Shown here: in pieces, positions 27,145 through 37,249 of the stretch
Numbering within the stretch: the stretch's first letter is position 1
Layout of the letters: each line of letters begins with the position of its first letter
Assembly (NCBI GenBank): GCA_028282465.1
Contig: JANQHX010000070.1
Span: forward strand, 1-57,775
Length of the DNA: 57,775 nt
Direction: 5' to 3'
From: Gynuella sp.
GTDB taxonomy: Bacteria > Pseudomonadota > Gammaproteobacteria > Pseudomonadales > Natronospirillaceae
Made by a program: the position numbers and the translations under genes
The notes under the pieces: model-generated
Database searches by the model: none
What the model was told of the DNA's origin: nothing
The model's input: only the letters and a program-made list of their open reading frames with translations

Positions 27145-28080
27145 ATGGAAAAACTTAAAGACTTTTTATCATTTATAGGCTTAGCAGTATACGTTTTTAT
27201 ATCGGGTTGTGCAGTTCAGGAGCCTAGGCCGCCCCTAGATTCTTGGACGTCAGAGATCTACAAAGAGAACCCTCTAGTTGGAGGAATATATGCAATCAAT
27301 GATGGGAGGCAATTAACCTTTCCTCAATTAGTTGATGAAGTGCAAACGTTTGACAATATCCTAATCGGTGAAAAGCATGATAATCCAGATCATCAGCGTT
27401 TGGAGTCGGAAATAATTAAAGCCATAAACCCTGATGCTGTAATTTTTGAAATGCTTCATTCTGGCTACAAGTCAAAGCTATCTGAGATTCCACTTGGTAT
27501 CAGCGAGATGGAATTAAAAGCACATTTAAACTGGGACAATTCGAGTTGGAATTGGGATGTAGTGGGTCCAGTTATTTACTCAGCATACGAAACCGGTGCA
27601 AAAATTCTTCATGGTAATCTTTCTAGAGATGAGCTGATGGATGTCTATTCTGGAAACATACAGGCTTACCCAACCATAAGTTCTGTAAAGCCACAAGTGG
27701 AAGATGAATTATTGGAAATGGTTTACAAGAGCCACTGTGATTTGATTCCGAAAGAACGATTAACATCAATGGTTGATGTGCAATTAGCCCGTGATGCATT
27801 GATGGCATCCAGTCTGGCTTCTGCCTCAGGTACAAGGGTTTTGATTGCTGGTGCATACCATATACAAAAAGATAAATCTGTGCCCTTGCACATCAGATCA
27901 AATGGAGATGACTCTGTTAGTATTGCCCTGGTTGAAGTTTCTGAAAGCAAACAAATACTGGCGGACTACCAGTTAGAAGGGCTCTATGACTATGTGGTTT
28001 TTACACCAGTGTTTGAAATTAGAGACTATTGCAAAGAAATGAGAGAGTCTTATTCACCTAAAAAAAACAATGGAAACTAG
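27145..28080 (+). CDS. ChaN-like lipoprotein
   Basis: A lipoprotein signal with lipobox ISGC (Cys22) precedes a domain of the ChaN/TIKI superfamily (PF04187). It has the hallmark LIGEKHDNPDHQ (73-84) and later RVLIAGAYHIQKDKSVP with a second conserved His. ChaN of Campylobacter binds haem and is linked to iron uptake; relatives include putative metalloproteases. The role here is unproven. Its 3' end overlaps the next gene by 11 bases, so the two are translationally coupled. Confidence 0.85.
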   Translation: MEKLKDFLSFIGLAVYVFISGCAVQEPRPPLDSWTSEIYKENPLVGGIYAINDGRQLTFPQLVDEVQTFDNILIGEKHDNPDHQRLESEIIKAINPDAVIFEMLHSGYKSKLSEIPLGISEMELKAHLNWDNSSWNWDVVGPVIYSAYETGAKILHGNLSRDELMDVYSGNIQAYPTISSVKPQVEDELLEMVYKSHCDLIPKERLTSMVDVQLARDALMASSLASASGTRVLIAGAYHIQKDKSVPLHIRSNGDDSVSIALVEVSESKQILADYQLEGLYDYVVFTPVFEIRDYCKEMRESYSPKKNNGN

Positions 28081-28960
28081 CTATTTAATCGTAATTAATC
28101 CTATGAACGGGATAACGGGAAAGCGGTGGTTACGCTCGCTAAAAGCGAGATTGTATAAACAAAAAACCCCTTACCATGTGGTGAAAACGACAGGCAATGA
28201 CGTTAAAGATCTGCTTCGCCTGAAAGCCCGTTGCAATATCGTCACAGATGTTGTTGCCATTGGTGGTAATGGTTTAATGCATCTTGTTGTTCAAGCGTTT
28301 CTGGGCACACAGGTTAGAGTTGGTTTATTGCCTGCTGGTTCGGGTAATGACTTCTCCCGTGCATTGTACTCCAGAAAACATAACAAACTTGATGTTGTAA
28401 CACAGGAAGTCGTCACCTCAGTTTCTGTTCTAGAGTTTGATAACAACATTGCCTGCAATACATTGGGAACCGGCATTGATCACGAGATAGTTGCATCAAC
28501 GTCAAGGGGATTAAAATGCATGGCTGGCAGGTTGTCATATATGCTTGTGGCATTGAAGAAATTGTTTACCTATAAGAGTGAGTATCTAGAAGTTTTTAAT
28601 ACTGAAACGGACGTGGCTGAGTTGGTATTTTCTGGTCGAGCCCTGGTTGCAGCTGTATCAAATGGAAAGTTTTTTGGTGGAGGTTTGCCTGTAAGTCCTG
28701 AAGGTACTTTTGATTCTGATAATTTCTATTTGGCAGTGTCAGAGGATAAAGGTTTTGTCTATCGAGTAGCGGCTTTACTTCACTTGTTGGTAGGCCAGCA
28801 CCCCAGGCTTGATTCAGTTTTATACATACCCGTTACCTCTGCAGTCATTAGAAACCGCTCTTTGAAGTATCAGGTGGATGGCGAAAGCTGGGAATCTGCT
28901 TGTAGAGATTTAAAGGTTTCACAGAGCAAGGAACGTTTCTATTTAAAAATGCCAGTTTGA
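28070..28960 (+). CDS. Diacylglycerol-kinase-family protein with altered nucleotide motif
   Basis: The DAGK catalytic fold (PF00781) is visible in VINPMNG, the AIGGNGLMHLV segment and GLLPAGSGNDFSRAL. In active lipid and sphingosine kinases the second motif is GGDGT; here it is GGNGL (65-69), with Asn67 in place of the Asp. Activity may be altered or lost. The C-terminal beta domain with VDGESW is present and total length (296) is normal for YegS/DgkB-type kinases. It overlaps the ChaN-like gene start-to-stop, implying joint expression. Confidence 0.85.
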   Translation: METSYLIVINPMNGITGKRWLRSLKARLYKQKTPYHVVKTTGNDVKDLLRLKARCNIVTDVVAIGGNGLMHLVVQAFLGTQVRVGLLPAGSGNDFSRALYSRKHNKLDVVTQEVVTSVSVLEFDNNIACNTLGTGIDHEIVASTSRGLKCMAGRLSYMLVALKKLFTYKSEYLEVFNTETDVAELVFSGRALVAAVSNGKFFGGGLPVSPEGTFDSDNFYLAVSEDKGFVYRVAALLHLLVGQHPRLDSVLYIPVTSAVIRNRSLKYQVDGESWESACRDLKVSQSKERFYLKMPV

Positions 28961-29044
28961 TGGATGCTTGATTTATCACTGAGAAGCCCTGTCTGGAATT
29001 GAGCAGGGCGGCTAGAGAGGCGCGCTAGAGTACAAACTAAAAAC

Positions 29045-29449
29045 TTAAACTGAAATCTGTTCAATAATTTCCGGCACTTTTATAGGTCGGCCGGTATCAC
29101 TGATAGAAGCTCCGGTGATCGTTGCGCTGAGGGCAAGTTGTTCATCTTTAGAGCGATAAATATTTTGCTCAAACTCAAATCGTATTTTTGATACAGGGTT
29201 AAATTTAAGTGTTACAAAAAAAAGATCCCCACTGATTAAAGATGACTTAAAATTTAATTCAGCCTTGGTCACGACCAAGTTAATTCCTTTTGCAGCTAAG
29301 TCTGCAAAGTCGACTTTCTTTGAAAGAAGAAATTCATGTCGAGTGTGTTCTAAATAATTCATATAAACGCTATTGTTTACAATGCCCTGTATATCACATT
29401 CGTAATCTCGTACTTTCATTTCAAGCCGGAAGTCGTAATCCATCATCAT
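29045..29449 (-). CDS. Hot-dog fold acyl-CoA thioesterase, YbgC-like
   Basis: The 134-residue protein has the 4-hydroxybenzoyl-CoA thioesterase pattern VRDYECDIQGIVNNSVYMNYLEHTRHEF, where Asp in the YxxD position is the usual catalytic residue. It should hydrolyse a short or aromatic acyl-CoA; the exact substrate is unknown. Three consecutive ATG codons start the frame. AAGGG abuts the first, so the second or third is more likely used. No Tol-Pal genes are near, so this is not the ybgC of that operon. Confidence 0.85.
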   Translation of the reverse strand: MMMDYDFRLEMKVRDYECDIQGIVNNSVYMNYLEHTRHEFLLSKKVDFADLAAKGINLVVTKAELNFKSSLISGDLFFVTLKFNPVSKIRFEFEQNIYRSKDEQLALSATITGASISDTGRPIKVPEIIEQISV

Positions 29450-29778
29450 CCCTTGTTCATTTTTTTGTTATTCGATTAACACTCATTCATTTCTTTATAT
29501 GCTATCTCTATTGGTCTTGTCATTTCAATGTTGGATCTAAGAACCTCAACAACTTTCATTTACATGATTAAGTAGACAGATGGTATCTCATTGCTGCTGG
29601 GTAACGAGCAATGCCATGTTTCTAATTTAGTTGTAGCATAGATTAAAGTTCAACTTTTAGTCGGATTGTCATTTATTTTCAATCTTGTGAGTATCTAATC
29701 GGTAAAGTGGCAGGCGATAATGCTGCAAGAGATAATGCGGCTTGTGTCTTTGAAAGGAGTTTCTTTAAAAGGAGTTTA
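29450..29778. other. Intergenic region upstream of the HmuY-like gene
   Basis: This 329-base gap lies between divergent genes. It contains the inverted repeat CATTGCT / AGCAATG (29589-29613), a palindrome AAAGTT-C-AACTTT (29645-29657) and two adjacent 15-base tandem duplications (29714-29743 and 29753-29777). The second duplication doubles the Shine-Dalgarno sequence. A GTG-started frame from 29707 would extend the HmuY-like protein by 24 residues but would precede a clear signal peptide. Confidence 0.55.
29716..29777 (+). repeat. Two tandem 15-base duplications with doubled Shine-Dalgarno
   Basis: GATAATGC occurs at 29716 and 29731. AAAGGAGTTT occurs at 29753 and 29768. Both pairs have a 15-base period. 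The second copy of AAAGGAGTTT sits directly before the ATG at 29779 and is the working ribosome binding site. Confidence 0.8.
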
Positions 29779-30801
29779 ATGTTGCTTAAAAATATTTTTT
29801 CTATCTTTATAGTTGTTTCAATTTCACTCCCTACACTTGGGCAGCAAGACACTTATTCGGTTGGCGTTTTATACGACTCATTTAATGCCACTGGTGGCGA
29901 ACCGGTCTTTTATAATTTGAGTGAAGGGCGAGTTGTTTCAAAATCCGAACATTGGCACTTCTCTTATACTAAATATGTAGGGTTTAAAACCAATAGTGGC
30001 TCATCTGGTATTGAATCAGTGAAATCTTGTCTTGTTCATGAATACCCTGATTTATTTGATGAGGTTGGGAATGCTCGTCCATCCGAGTTTCTTTCGCTTA
30101 ATGAGAGTAATACTCTTAATAACTTTTTAATGATCGAATACCCAGATTGTAAGTATTGGCAGCAAGATTCTGTTAAACCATTCTTAAAGGTTGCTAATTC
30201 CAATGTATGGATTGTTCGCTCTACCAATACCGATGATTTAGGGCATGAAAACTTTGCAAGAATAAGGCTGATAGTTGGCGATTCCGAAAACAAAGAGGCT
30301 GAATTAAAACGAATAAGATTAATAGCAGAGCGCTGGAACGCAAATGGTCACTTCGAAGCGCCTAAAACGTCTAGTTGGTTTGAAGTTGGTACTCAAAAGA
30401 TTTTTTGGGATCTTGAATCTAACGAGATGACAACCAGTAACCACTGGGAGCTGAGTTTTGAATGGTTAAACGACGAGCTTGATATATTAATTAATGAAAA
30501 TGGTCATGCTGCTGTAGGAATAGTTAAATTGGATGAGGGAGCTGAAGCAGTTACAGACCCAACTGATCAATACCAGGTATTTCGATACTTTAAAGATTCA
30601 GTGAAAGGTGGTCTTAGTGAACCAGGCAATCAGGGCCCGCTTAATTACAATACTTTTGGCGCACGCCAAATGTTGCCAACTTTTTCAACATACCTAATTA
30701 AAGACGGCGTTCGTGTATTTAAATTACAAATTTTAAATAGTTATGGCGAGCACAATACCCAACTTAGTGGACACATTTATTTCCGTTATGAAGAAATATA
30801 A
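29779..30801 (+). CDS. Secreted protein with two HmuY-like domains, possible haem binding
   Basis: The ATG at 29779 is chosen because AAGGAG lies 5 bases before it and a signal peptide (1-22) follows. Residues 36-185 and 200-340 look like two copies of a HmuY-type domain. Each begins with a strand pair like VFYNLSEGRVV...WHFSYTKY or IFWDLESNEM...WELSFEW, has an NG/NSG turn, and ends with VWIVRS...ARIRLI or TYLIKDGVRVFKLQILNSY. HmuY proteins bind haem outside the cell in Bacteroidetes. Here the assignment is from pattern, not alignment, and the haem-ligand histidines cannot be placed. It overlaps the cytochrome c gene by 14 bases. Confidence 0.62.
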   Translation: MLLKNIFSIFIVVSISLPTLGQQDTYSVGVLYDSFNATGGEPVFYNLSEGRVVSKSEHWHFSYTKYVGFKTNSGSSGIESVKSCLVHEYPDLFDEVGNARPSEFLSLNESNTLNNFLMIEYPDCKYWQQDSVKPFLKVANSNVWIVRSTNTDDLGHENFARIRLIVGDSENKEAELKRIRLIAERWNANGHFEAPKTSSWFEVGTQKIFWDLESNEMTTSNHWELSFEWLNDELDILINENGHAAVGIVKLDEGAEAVTDPTDQYQVFRYFKDSVKGGLSEPGNQGPLNYNTFGARQMLPTFSTYLIKDGVRVFKLQILNSYGEHNTQLSGHIYFRYEEI

Positions 30802-31183
30802 CAAGTTAATTATTTTAGCAGCATTTTTTAGCTTGGTTTTAATCGGCTGTAATAGCGATAGTAGTAAGAGCTCGGAAACCAATGCTGGCGATCAGGTGAA
30901 TGATCAGCCGAATGACGATCAACCAGCACCAGGAGGCGATGACCCAGTTGACCCAGTCATTGTTGGGGATGCAGATCGGGGAGAGGGGCTTTATATGAGG
31001 TATTGTGCAAACTGTCATGGTGAGGATACTCTGGGAGGTAACTTCGCTCCAGATATTTCAGATGTAGAGATGGCTAGTGATATAGAAGATGCGATTCGTG
31101 GTGTTGAGGTAATGAGTGGATTATCTGGCCAGTTGAATACTGATGACATTGAAGATATTGCCGCTTGGTTAAGTACTTTATAA
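30788..31183 (+). CDS. Monohaem cytochrome c lipoprotein
   Basis: A lipoprotein signal with LIGC (Cys21) is followed by an Asp/Pro/Asn-rich linker (22-60) and a small class I cytochrome c domain (60-131). CANCH (73-77) is the haem attachment site, and Met109 in VEVMSGLSGQL is the probable sixth ligand. The preferred ATG at 30788 lies within the end of the HmuY-like gene; an upstream frame start at 30743 would spoil the signal sequence. The strong terminator downstream ends this two-gene operon. It may pass electrons to or from the HmuY-like partner, which is inference. Confidence 0.85.
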   Translation: MKKYNKLIILAAFFSLVLIGCNSDSSKSSETNAGDQVNDQPNDDQPAPGGDDPVDPVIVGDADRGEGLYMRYCANCHGEDTLGGNFAPDISDVEMASDIEDAIRGVEVMSGLSGQLNTDDIEDIAAWLSTL

Positions 31184-31244
31184 AGCTCTAGGCAGTTAAA
31201 TTCTTGATGGCATTTATCTGAAAATTTGAGATCAATATAGTGAT

Positions 31245-31293
31245 AAGAAGCTTGATGCAAATAAAAACCAGCAGGTATCAAGCTTCTTTTTTT
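31245..31293 (+). terminator. Strong intrinsic terminator after the cytochrome c gene
   Basis: AAGAAGCTTGAT and ATCAAGCTTCTT form a 12-bp perfect stem around a 20-base loop, running into seven or more Ts. It also separates the operon from the convergent gatB gene. Confidence 0.87.
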
Positions 31294-31297
31294 AGAT

Positions 31298-32731
31298 TTA
31301 TCCCTGAAGTTTTTCTTTCAAGATCTTATTTACCACGCCAGGATTAGCCTGGCCTTTTGAAGCCTTCATCACCTGACCCACGAAAAAGCCCATAAGCTTC
31401 TCTTGACCACCACGATACTGTTCAACCTGATTTGGATTGGCTGCCAACACTTCGTCGATCATGGCTTCAATGGCACCAGTGTCAGTGACCTGTTTCAAGC
31501 CTTTCGCTTCAATAATGGCATCTGGAGTACCTTCACCCTCCCACATGGCAAAGAATACCTGTTTAGCGATCTTGCCTGAGATGGTGTCATCTTTGATTCG
31601 CAGAATCAGTGTACCCATGTCTTGCGCAGGCACAGGGCAGTCTTCAATTTCTACAGCGTTTTTGTTTAGAGCAGATGATAATTCACCCATGGTCCAGTTA
31701 GCGGCAAGCTTAGGTTCTTTGCACACGTCCACGATTTGCTCAAAGTATGCTGCGAGAGCTTTTGAGGATGACAACACTGAGGCGTCATATTCGCTAAGAT
31801 CCAACTCACTCATAAACCGGTCGCGTTTTGTGTCTGGCAGTTCAGGCAAGTTTGCTGAAACTGAATCAATATATTGCTGATCAATTTCCACTGGCAATAG
31901 ATCTGGGCAAGGGAAGTAACGGTAGTCGTTGGCTACTTCTTTTGAACGCATCGGACGGGTTTCATCTTTATCAGGGTCATACAAACGAGTTTCCTGAGTG
32001 ATGCTGCCGCCGTCTTCCAGAATTTCTGCCTGACGTTCTACTTCAGTGGCGATGGCTTTTTCGATGAACTTAAAGCTGTTCAGGTTCTTTAATTCAGTAC
32101 GTGTACCGAATTCTGATTCACCTTTTTCACGCAGTGAAATGTTGACGTCACAACGCATGGAGCCCTGGGACATATCACCGTCGGAAATATCCAGATAGGT
32201 AATGATGCTGTGAATCTTTTTCAGGTAAGCCACTGCTTCTTTGGCGGAACGGATATCCGGTTCGGAAACGATTTCTAGTAGTGGAGTACCTGCCCGGTTG
32301 AGGTCGATACCTGAGAAACCTTCAAAATCTTCGTGCAGGGATTTACCGGCATCTTCTTCTAAGTGCGCGCGGGTAACGCCAATGCGTTTGGTTGCGCCGT
32401 CATCCAGAACAATGTCCACATGACCCACACCAACAATTGGGTAATCCATCTGAGTGGTTTGATAACCTTTTGGCAGGTCAGGGTAGAAATAGTTTTTACG
32501 ATCGAACACTGACTTCTTGCCAATTTCCGCATCAATAGCCAGACCAAAAGCGACGGCTTTGTGCAGTGCTTCTTCATTAAAAACTGGCAGTACACCTGGC
32601 AAGCCTAAATCAACGGCACAGGCCTGAGTGTTTGGTTCAGCACCAAACTGAGTGCTAGATCCTGAAAATATCTTGGTTTTGGTGTTGAGCTGAACATGAA
32701 CTTCCAGCCCGATAACAATTTCCCAACTCAT
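31298..32731 (-). CDS. gatB: Aspartyl/glutamyl-tRNA amidotransferase subunit B
   Basis: GatB binds the misacylated tRNA and phosphorylates its acyl group before amidation by GatCAB. The 477-residue length is typical. It has the N-terminal [12 protein letters not shown], the [19 protein letters not shown] cradle segment, [15 protein letters not shown] and the C-terminal YqeY-like tail ending [14 protein letters not shown] precedes the ATG. It is the last gene of gatC-gatA-gatB, 17 bases after gatA. The operon implies indirect formation of Asn-tRNA and/or Gln-tRNA. Confidence 0.97.
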   Translation of the reverse strand: MSWEIVIGLEVHVQLNTKTKIFSGSSTQFGAEPNTQACAVDLGLPGVLPVFNEEALHKAVAFGLAIDAEIGKKSVFDRKNYFYPDLPKGYQTTQMDYPIVGVGHVDIVLDDGATKRIGVTRAHLEEDAGKSLHEDFEGFSGIDLNRAGTPLLEIVSEPDIRSAKEAVAYLKKIHSIITYLDISDGDMSQGSMRCDVNISLREKGESEFGTRTELKNLNSFKFIEKAIATEVERQAEILEDGGSITQETRLYDPDKDETRPMRSKEVANDYRYFPCPDLLPVEIDQQYIDSVSANLPELPDTKRDRFMSELDLSEYDASVLSSSKALAAYFEQIVDVCKEPKLAANWTMGELSSALNKNAVEIEDCPVPAQDMGTLILRIKDDTISGKIAKQVFFAMWEGEGTPDAIIEAKGLKQVTDTGAIEAMIDEVLAANPNQVEQYRGGQEKLMGFFVGQVMKASKGQANPGVVNKILKEKLQG

Positions 32732-32748
32732 TATTATCTACTCCCTTC

Positions 32749-34194
32749 TTATGCTGGACGCTTGGTGTGCCAGTCAGTTGCCTGCTGGAACTGGTGACCA
32801 ATGTTAAGTAACAGGCTTTCATCGAAATAGTTGCCGATCACCTGCAGACCCACAGGCATACCGTCAACCATGCCACATGGAATGGACATGCCCGGCAGAC
32901 CTGCCAGGTTGACGCTGAGGGTATAGATGTCTTCTAGATACATGGAAACCGGATCGTTCTCTTTGGCGCCGATAGTCCAGGGCAAAGAAGGAGCCGTTGG
33001 GCCCATGATGACGTCCACTTCTTCAAAGGCTTTGACATAGTCGTCCTTAATCAGGCGGCGCAACTGCTGCGCTTTGCGGTAGTAAGCGTCGTAGTAACCA
33101 GCACTCAAGGCATAAGTACCAATCATGATGCGGCGCTTCACTTCGTCGCCGAAACCTTCAGCGCGGGTGCGAGTGTACATGTCATATAGATCGACAGGAT
33201 CTTCACAGCGATGGCCAAACTTCACACCGTCAAAACGAGACAGGTTAGTCGAAGCTTCAGCAGGGGCTATGATGTAGTAAGCCGGAATGGACAGCTCTGT
33301 ACGTGGCAGGGAAATTTCTTTCACCACTGCGCCCAGTTTTTCTATTTCCTTAATCGCGGATTGGGTAGTCGCCGCAATGTCTGAGTTCAGACCTTCTGAA
33401 TAGAATTCTTTCGGTACACCGATGCGTAGGCCTTTCAAAGGCTCACTCAGCTTGGCGGTGTAGTCTGGAACTTCTTTGTCCAGTGACGTGGAGTCCTTAG
33501 AGTCAAACCCGGCCATGGCGTTTAGCACAAGGGCGGCATCTTCTGCTGTTTGAGTCATTGGGCCGCCCTGGTCCAGAGAGGAGCCATAGGCAATCATGCC
33601 CCAGCGGGACACCCGGCCATAGGTCGGTTTTAAACCTGTGATGCCGCAAAAAGATGCTGGCTGACGGATTGAACCGCCGGTATCGGTGCCAATAGCGGCG
33701 GGCGCTAACCCGGCAGCAATGGCAGCTGCTGAACCGCCAGATGAGCCTCCTGGTACTTTTTCCAAGGCCCAGGGGTTTTTGGTAGGTCCGTAGTAGCTGG
33801 ATTCACAACTAGAACCCATGGCAAATTCGTCCAGGTTGGTTTTACCTAGCATCACAGTGCCAGCGGCATTCAACTTTTCAGTGACTGTTGATTCGTAAGG
33901 GGCTTCAAAGTTGTCGAGCATTTTTGAACCACAGGAGGTTTTAATACCCTGGGTACAGAAAATATCTTTAACGGCGATGGGTACCCCGGTTAATGGGGTG
34001 GTGTTGCCAGCGGCACGGCTTTCATCGGCGGCTTTGGCCTGCGCCAGCGCATGGTCTTCAGTGACCGAGATGAAGCTATTATATTTAGAGTCTTCTGACT
34101 TAATTTGAGTCAGGTATTCTTGCGTCAATTCAGTACTGCTGAATTCACCACTTTCCAGACCTTTAGCCAGTTCGGCGACAGTTTTATTTAACAT
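32749..34194 (-). CDS. gatA: Aspartyl/glutamyl-tRNA amidotransferase subunit A
   Basis: GatA releases ammonia from glutamine for tRNA amidation. The amidase-signature catalytic triad is in place: Lys76 in VPIAVKDIF, cis-Ser151 in [12 protein letters not shown] and nucleophile Ser175 in [12 protein letters not shown]. Length 481 fits the family. AGGGAA precedes the ATG. It sits 43 bases after gatC and 17 before gatB in a conserved operon. Confidence 0.97.
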   Translation of the reverse strand: MLNKTVAELAKGLESGEFSSTELTQEYLTQIKSEDSKYNSFISVTEDHALAQAKAADESRAAGNTTPLTGVPIAVKDIFCTQGIKTSCGSKMLDNFEAPYESTVTEKLNAAGTVMLGKTNLDEFAMGSSCESSYYGPTKNPWALEKVPGGSSGGSAAAIAAGLAPAAIGTDTGGSIRQPASFCGITGLKPTYGRVSRWGMIAYGSSLDQGGPMTQTAEDAALVLNAMAGFDSKDSTSLDKEVPDYTAKLSEPLKGLRIGVPKEFYSEGLNSDIAATTQSAIKEIEKLGAVVKEISLPRTELSIPAYYIIAPAEASTNLSRFDGVKFGHRCEDPVDLYDMYTRTRAEGFGDEVKRRIMIGTYALSAGYYDAYYRKAQQLRRLIKDDYVKAFEEVDVIMGPTAPSLPWTIGAKENDPVSMYLEDIYTLSVNLAGLPGMSIPCGMVDGMPVGLQVIGNYFDESLLLNIGHQFQQATDWHTKRPA

Positions 34195-34237
34195 GGGGAT
34201 TCCCTAAAAATATCGGCGCAGAAAGCCGAATTGACGA

Positions 34238-34525
34238 TTACTCAATAACCTTGGGTACTAGAAACAGTCCTTGCTCAGCTTTGGGGGCAACCTTTTGAAG
34301 TTGCTCACGCTGATTTTCTTCAGATACAACATCTGCTCTTAGACGTTGAGTGGCATCCAAGGGATTCGCCAGTGGTTCCACATCAGTGGTGTCCACTGCT
34401 TGCATTTTGTCCACCAGATCTAAAATATTTGAAAGGGTTTGGGTATAAGCCGGTACTTCGGCGTCATCAATTTTTAAACGCGCCAGTTGCGCGATGCTTT
34501 CCACATCCGAGCGGTCTAGGCTCAT
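34238..34525 (-). CDS. gatC: Aspartyl/glutamyl-tRNA amidotransferase subunit C
   Basis: A 95-residue subunit that wraps the GatA-GatB interface. The N-terminal [12 protein letters not shown] helix and the [10 protein letters not shown] segment followed by LRAD are diagnostic. AAGGAG lies 8 bases before the ATG. It heads the gatCAB operon and is divergent from mreB across 274 bases, a layout I recall from Pseudomonas. Confidence 0.96.
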   Translation of the reverse strand: MSLDRSDVESIAQLARLKIDDAEVPAYTQTLSNILDLVDKMQAVDTTDVEPLANPLDATQRLRADVVSEENQREQLQKVAPKAEQGLFLVPKVIE

Positions 34526-34775
34526 TGGATTTCTCCTTAAAATCGAAATTCGGTTTTTCCATCACCCGCTAGTTAACCCTTATTACTTAATTTGTTAACC
34601 AGTGCACATATAAGTTTAGGGCCACTAAAGCTTTGGGCACCTAAGCTGAAGATATTGAGGAATTTTAATGTCGTAGGGTGAATTTCGCGTTTTCTTTATG
34701 GGGGCGGTAACTTAGCACATTTCCAGCTTGCTCTGAATCCCTGCCGTTGATACATTGCGTTACCTATGCAAGTAG

Positions 34776-35834
<1,059 letters not shown>

Positions 35835-35855
35835 TTCTAATCTTGGGCTGCCGCT

Positions 35856-36695
35856 ATGAAGTCTATATTTGCCCAAGGCCCTGTGTACGGCTACCGATTC
35901 CTGGTAGCCATTATCCTATCAAGCATACTGGTTATGGCTGATTTGCAGCTCAGGCAAACCGATGTGGTCAGGCAGTGGTTGGGCTATTTGGTTTCCCCTA
36001 TTCACTGGGTCGTCAATGCTCCGGTTAAATTTATTGGCTGGAGTGCCACCACCTTTTCAACCCGTGATGAACTGATTTCAGAGAACTCAAAGCTAAAAGC
36101 CCAGATTTTAGTTTTAGAAAGAAAATCTCAGCAATTAGCTGTACTTCAAGCGGAAAATGTTCGTCTCAGAGATCTACTCAATGCCTCTCAGCTTGTTAAT
36201 GAAACTGTTTTAGCAGCAGAAATTATCGGTATTGATTCTGACCCTTTTACCCATCAGGTCATCATTAATAAAGGCCTCCAAGACAGTGTATTTCGTGGCC
36301 AACCGCTCCTAGATGCCGGTGGGCTTATGGGCCAAATTGTGAGTGTGGATACCTATAGCAGTCGAGCATTGCTAGTGGCTGACTCTAACCATGCTGTGCC
36401 CGTTCAGGTGAATCGAAATGGGGTTCGAGCCATTGCTGTGGGTACCGGAAGCCTGAGCGAACTTGAGTTGGTGTATGTGCCTGATACTGCTGACATAGTT
36501 GAAGGTGACTTACTCATTACATCTGGATTGGGTCAGAAATTTCCGCCGGGGTATCCCGTTGCTGTGGTCACCAGGGTTGAGCACGACCCAGGCCAGCCTT
36601 TTGCCAGAGTGAAAGCCAGTCCAACGGCAAACCTGAATCAGAGTCGAAACATATTAATGGTGTTTAGTGACACCCTAACCCCACGTGAAAGATAA
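35856..36695 (+). CDS. mreC: Rod-shape-determining protein MreC
   Basis: An N-terminal transmembrane helix (about 12-28) is followed by a coiled coil (about 70-105, with LISENSKLKAQILVLERKS) and the periplasmic MreC beta domain. MreC links the MreB filament to wall synthases. Length 279 is normal for pseudomonad-type MreC without a long C-terminal tail. It is 21 bases after mreB and 9 before mreD. Confidence 0.96.
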   Translation: MKSIFAQGPVYGYRFLVAIILSSILVMADLQLRQTDVVRQWLGYLVSPIHWVVNAPVKFIGWSATTFSTRDELISENSKLKAQILVLERKSQQLAVLQAENVRLRDLLNASQLVNETVLAAEIIGIDSDPFTHQVIINKGLQDSVFRGQPLLDAGGLMGQIVSVDTYSSRALLVADSNHAVPVQVNRNGVRAIAVGTGSLSELELVYVPDTADIVEGDLLITSGLGQKFPPGYPVAVVTRVEHDPGQPFARVKASPTANLNQSRNILMVFSDTLTPRER

Positions 36696-36704
36696 GTCGC
36701 ACTG

Positions 36705-37193
36705 ATGGAAACCCCAAGACCCCAAAACCTTTGGTGGATACTAGCAACATTTATTATTGCCTTTATGCTAGATGCCATGCCATTACCACATGTACTTGCA
36801 CTTGGGCGGCCAGAGTGGGTGTATATGGTGTTGCTTTATTGGGCGGTCAGTTTGCCATACCGGGTAGGCATTGTTGTGGGTTGGATTATTGGTTTGCTGC
36901 TAGATGTTATGCAGGGCACTGTATTAGGAATGCAAGCTGGGGTGCTGAGCCTAACCGCCTACTTGGGTTTAATGCTTTCGAATCGATTATTAATTTTTCC
37001 TTTTTTACAGCAATGCTTTGTCGTCGCATTGATTATGGCTGTGAATATTGGGCTATTACATAACTTGCAAGGTATGGTTGGAGTCGTCAGTCAAGGGTAT
37101 CTATACCTACTCCCTGCAGCTACAAGCGCCCTTGTTTGGCCATTTCTGTACCTAGTCCTGAATGACGGTAAACGCCGATTTAGAGTTCAATAA
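36705..37193 (+). CDS. mreD: Rod-shape-determining protein MreD
   Basis: A 162-residue inner membrane protein with five or so hydrophobic segments. The RPEWVYMVLLYWAVSLPYRVG and GLLLDVMQGTVLGMQ blocks are the recognisable MreD signature. It works with MreC and RodA/PBP2 in wall elongation. It lies 9 bases after mreC. Confidence 0.95.
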   Translation: METPRPQNLWWILATFIIAFMLDAMPLPHVLALGRPEWVYMVLLYWAVSLPYRVGIVVGWIIGLLLDVMQGTVLGMQAGVLSLTAYLGLMLSNRLLIFPFLQQCFVVALIMAVNIGLLHNLQGMVGVVSQGYLYLLPAATSALVWPFLYLVLNDGKRRFRVQ

Positions 37194-37249
37194 ACAAGCT
37201 CTGTTAGCAAACCAAGTTAGATCAAATACCGGTTAAAGGAATATCCAAA

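Noticed and set aside
28991-29020. GCCCTG / CAGGGC inverted repeat after the lipid-kinase-like gene as an intrinsic terminator
   Set aside because: Stem of 6 bp with a 12-base loop and no T run on either strand; kept out of the feature list.
31437-31880. 147-codon frame antisense to gatB
   Set aside because: Complete overlap with a well-conserved gatB; no start signal; a shadow frame.
36421-36450. GGGTTCGAGCC as a tRNA T-arm
   Set aside because: It lies inside mreC, with no acceptor stem or anticodon arm around it.
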